Assembly: GCA_947471745.1 (NCBI GenBank)
Contig: CANJKZ010001116.1
Span: 1,066,501-1,130,500 of the forward strand
Source of the DNA: Closterium sp. Naga37s-1
Lineage: Eukaryota > Streptophyta > Zygnematophyceae > Desmidiales > Closteriaceae
Reading direction: 5' to 3'
DNA: 64,000 nt
Of this stretch, positions 61,867-64,000 are shown piece after piece. Position 1 is the stretch's first letter. Every line of letters starts with the position of its first letter. The position numbers and the translations under genes were made by a program. The notes under the pieces were generated by a model. That model had not been told where the DNA came from. It saw only the letters and a program-made list of their open reading frames with translations, and searched no databases.

Positions 61867-62312
61867 CGCGTGGTATTCTATTGGATAAAGCGGATTGAAT
61901 GCGAACGAGCAAGATGAGCTGGTCAGGAATTTGTCAGAAAGGAAATCTTGAGGTGGCGGACCAGAGGGTTTCAGAAAGGGGAAAGATAAGGGGGCGGGAG
62001 AGGGGGGTTTTGGGGGGGGGGGAGATGGCGGAGAGTGGAAGGGAACCAAAGGGCATACAAACTAGGGGAGGAAATGTTTGTATCCGACATAAGCATCGGG
62101 TAGATGATCCAGTACAAGCATTGTGCCTTGTTATGAAGGTTGAGACCCGCTAGATTCTGCATGGTAATAAATGTATATAGAGGATGTGAAAAAACGAAAA
62201 ACAAAATCAAATAAGTTTTTTGGGATCATCAATGTTTTGTTATAACTCCAACAGGGAACAAACGCAACATCTTACATCTTTTATTGTAAGCTTCTATCAT
62301 ATAATGACTGGC
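61867..62312. other. Intergenic: promoter of the Tim17-like gene
   Basis: No gene. 62160-62310 is AT-rich. Right end is the 5' LTR of the second Gypsy element. Confidence 0.5.
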
Positions 62313-63473
62313 TGTAATTGATTTTTTCGACATTCCTTACCGCGACCAGCAACATTGCGTACAGCAGCAGCCGTTCGCCCGTTACTGCTAACGGGGCTTC
62401 ACCAACTTCGCGCGCACTGTTTCACCAAACCTTGCATCGCTGGCCCAGCCGAGTCGGTCTACGCTTCAGGACTAGCCCGGGCCTCCATGCCAGCGTAACA
62501 CTTGCTAGCTCGCACGCTCCGCGTAACTATTGCATGTTTTCGCACATAAGTATTCGCTCATGCCTTCGCTCATACTTTGTACTCTTTTGACACTCTATTG
62601 CAATCCTCGCTACTTCGTTCCATTGCACCCGTAACACTTGGTATTCAGAGCCACTTTCCTTTCGGACCACGCATCTCCGCACCCCAGGAAATCAACTTTT
62701 GATTTTTTTCACTCGAAGGGACTTATGCCCCTTAGCCCCTAGAAGCCGTTGTCCTCACGTTCTCTCGTAAACCCGTGCAGCCACGACTGCACCTAGACTA
62801 AGCTGAGCCGACGCCCTTCGCCATGGCTGAACACATCGGCGTCACTACGCTCACGCAGGACCGTTTGAACGAACTGTTGCAGCAACTTCGCGAAAGCTCT
62901 GAAGAAATCGCGGCGCTGACGGCAGAACGCACGTCCTTGCAAAATGACGTCGCACGAGCACAACAAACACAATCGCAAGCACAAGGCACACCGGGACAAC
63001 CCGCACCACAAGCATCATAGCACGGATGTGGGGCAACCCGCGAGCGCGACCAGTGATGGCGTCGTCCGCAACGACGAAGACGACGACCGCGGCACGACAC
63101 ACCCCGAAGCGACGAATGCGGCCAGATGTCAACCTCGCGTCACAATTTCAGTGCCGACCGGCGAGTCAACACCGCAGTCGCCGATGCCGCAGCGTCCGCC
63201 ATGCTTTGACCCGAGTCAACGGGGTGGTCCTACCGTTCAGGCGTGGTTGTTCACGATGAACATTTTCTTCGACGCCAACTACGTCTTGGAGGATACGACG
63301 AAGATTCGCTACGCCGTGTCGCTGCTGCGAGGACCCGCCATGGATTGGTGGCGTGTCATCGTCACGAAGCCGACGGACTACGCGACTCTATCGACATGGG
63401 AAGGACAAACTGGACCCTGGGCGCCTTCGTATTTCGTGGAGGTGCCCCAATATTGCGCGTGGGACGCGTGGTG
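62313..63473 (+). mobile_element. Ty3/Gypsy retrotransposon, 5' part, interrupted by Copia C
   Basis: 5' LTR 62313-62636 (TGTAATTG to GTAACA), a primer-binding site TGGTATTCAGAGCC at 62639 matching initiator tRNA-Met, a leader and gag. The sequence stops at 63473 where a Copia LTR begins. Its LTR differs from that of the left Gypsy element apart from the ends, so it is a different family. Confidence 0.82.
62823..63473 (+). pseudogene. Gypsy gag (frameshifted, truncated)
   Basis: Begins MAEHIGVTTLTQDRLNELLQ, a coiled-coil N-terminus, and meets TAG at 63018. Coding continues in another frame (from about 63010) through the Gag core (GGPTVQAWLFTMNIFFDANY, RYAVSLLRGPAMDWW), so a frameshift has occurred. 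It ends at the Copia insertion. Confidence 0.8.
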
Positions 63474-64000
63474 TGTAAAACTTATATGCTATAGTCTGTC
63501 TAGGCTGTAGTGGGGTAGTTCATATAGGGTACAACACTTTTAGGTTTCCTACTTGTACCCACCTGCTTGCTAGTTCAGCGATTCCTTCCTTCACTATTCT
63601 GACATGGTATTCTGAGCAGGTTCCCTCGTGGGAACGTTTTTCTTAGGGCCCACCACAATATTTTTTTTTCCTGCCCTGCCCGAAGCGCGCCTCGCGCCTG
63701 CCTCACCTGCACCGTCACGCGCCCTGCCCGAATGCCGCCCGTCGCGGCCCTGGCTTCTCGGCCCGTCGCGGCCCTGCCCTAACGGCCCGTCGCGACCCCC
63801 TGCTTTCTTGGCCCGTCGCGGCCTTGCCCTCTCGCCGCCTCGTCGCGGCCCCGACCTAGCCGCCTAGTCGCGGCCCTGCCCTGCCGCCCGTCCGCGGCCC
63901 TGCCTTGCCGCCCGTCGCGGCCTACCCTAGCCGCCTGTCGCGGCCCTACCCTGCAGCCTCTCGTCACGGCCCCGACCTTGCGGCCCGCCGCGGCCTCTGC
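63474..64000 (+). mobile_element. Ty1/Copia element copy C (LTR and leader)
   Basis: Plus-strand copy of the same family as A and B: LTR 63474-63604 (131 bp, TGTAAAACTT to CTGACA), primer-binding site TGGTATTCTGAGCAGGTTCC from 63605, a short AT-rich part, then the GC-rich leader array (GGCCCGTCGCGGCCCTGCCC type) to the window edge. Gag would follow outside. Confidence 0.85.

Overview
The window is nuclear DNA of a eukaryote, most likely a streptophyte green alga or an early land plant; a zygnematophyte such as Closterium is a guess. The reasons are intron-rich genes with GT-AG junctions, plant-type gene content (plastid thioredoxin z, two-domain glyoxalase I, a leucine-rich-repeat receptor kinase with one repeat per 72-nt exon, plant-type IRE1, exocyst EXO84, a PLAC8 protein, DEAD-box helicase RH7), and Copia, Gypsy and Penelope-like retroelements. 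No prokaryotic operon signals are present.

Layout. 1-10055 is a nest of retrotransposons: Copia copy A (1-4813, minus) sits in Copia copy B (4814-7336, minus), which sits in a Gypsy element (7337-10055, plus). 10056-62312 is a gene island with eight genes: IRE1 (plus), glyoxalase I (plus), a PLAC8 protein (plus), thioredoxin z (minus), EXO84 (minus), RH7 helicase (plus), a 21-exon LRR receptor pseudokinase (minus, with a Penelope-like element in one intron), and a small Tim17/22/23-like membrane protein (minus). 62313-64000 is a second Gypsy element interrupted by a third Copia copy. Exon models were built by hand from splice sites; the exon lengths of all eight genes sum to whole codons.

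The genes do not form one pathway. What unites them is how their introns are built. Introns carry many partial copies of neighbouring exons together with their splice sites, and tandem arrays whose unit is the end of an exon plus its 5' splice site. In addition, a family of perfect or near-perfect palindromes, TTTTGAG-NCGN-CTCAAAA (centre GCGC, TCGA or ACGT), recurs through the island and sits, in most cases, exactly between two direct copies of a local segment. One EXO84 intron holds about 19 copies of an exon fragment separated by this palindrome. I regard this palindrome-at-duplication-junction pattern as the most likely undescribed system here. Its mechanism is unknown to me.

Limits: no database search, RNA evidence or alignment was possible. 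Family calls rest on recognised motifs; splice models are inferred from sequence.
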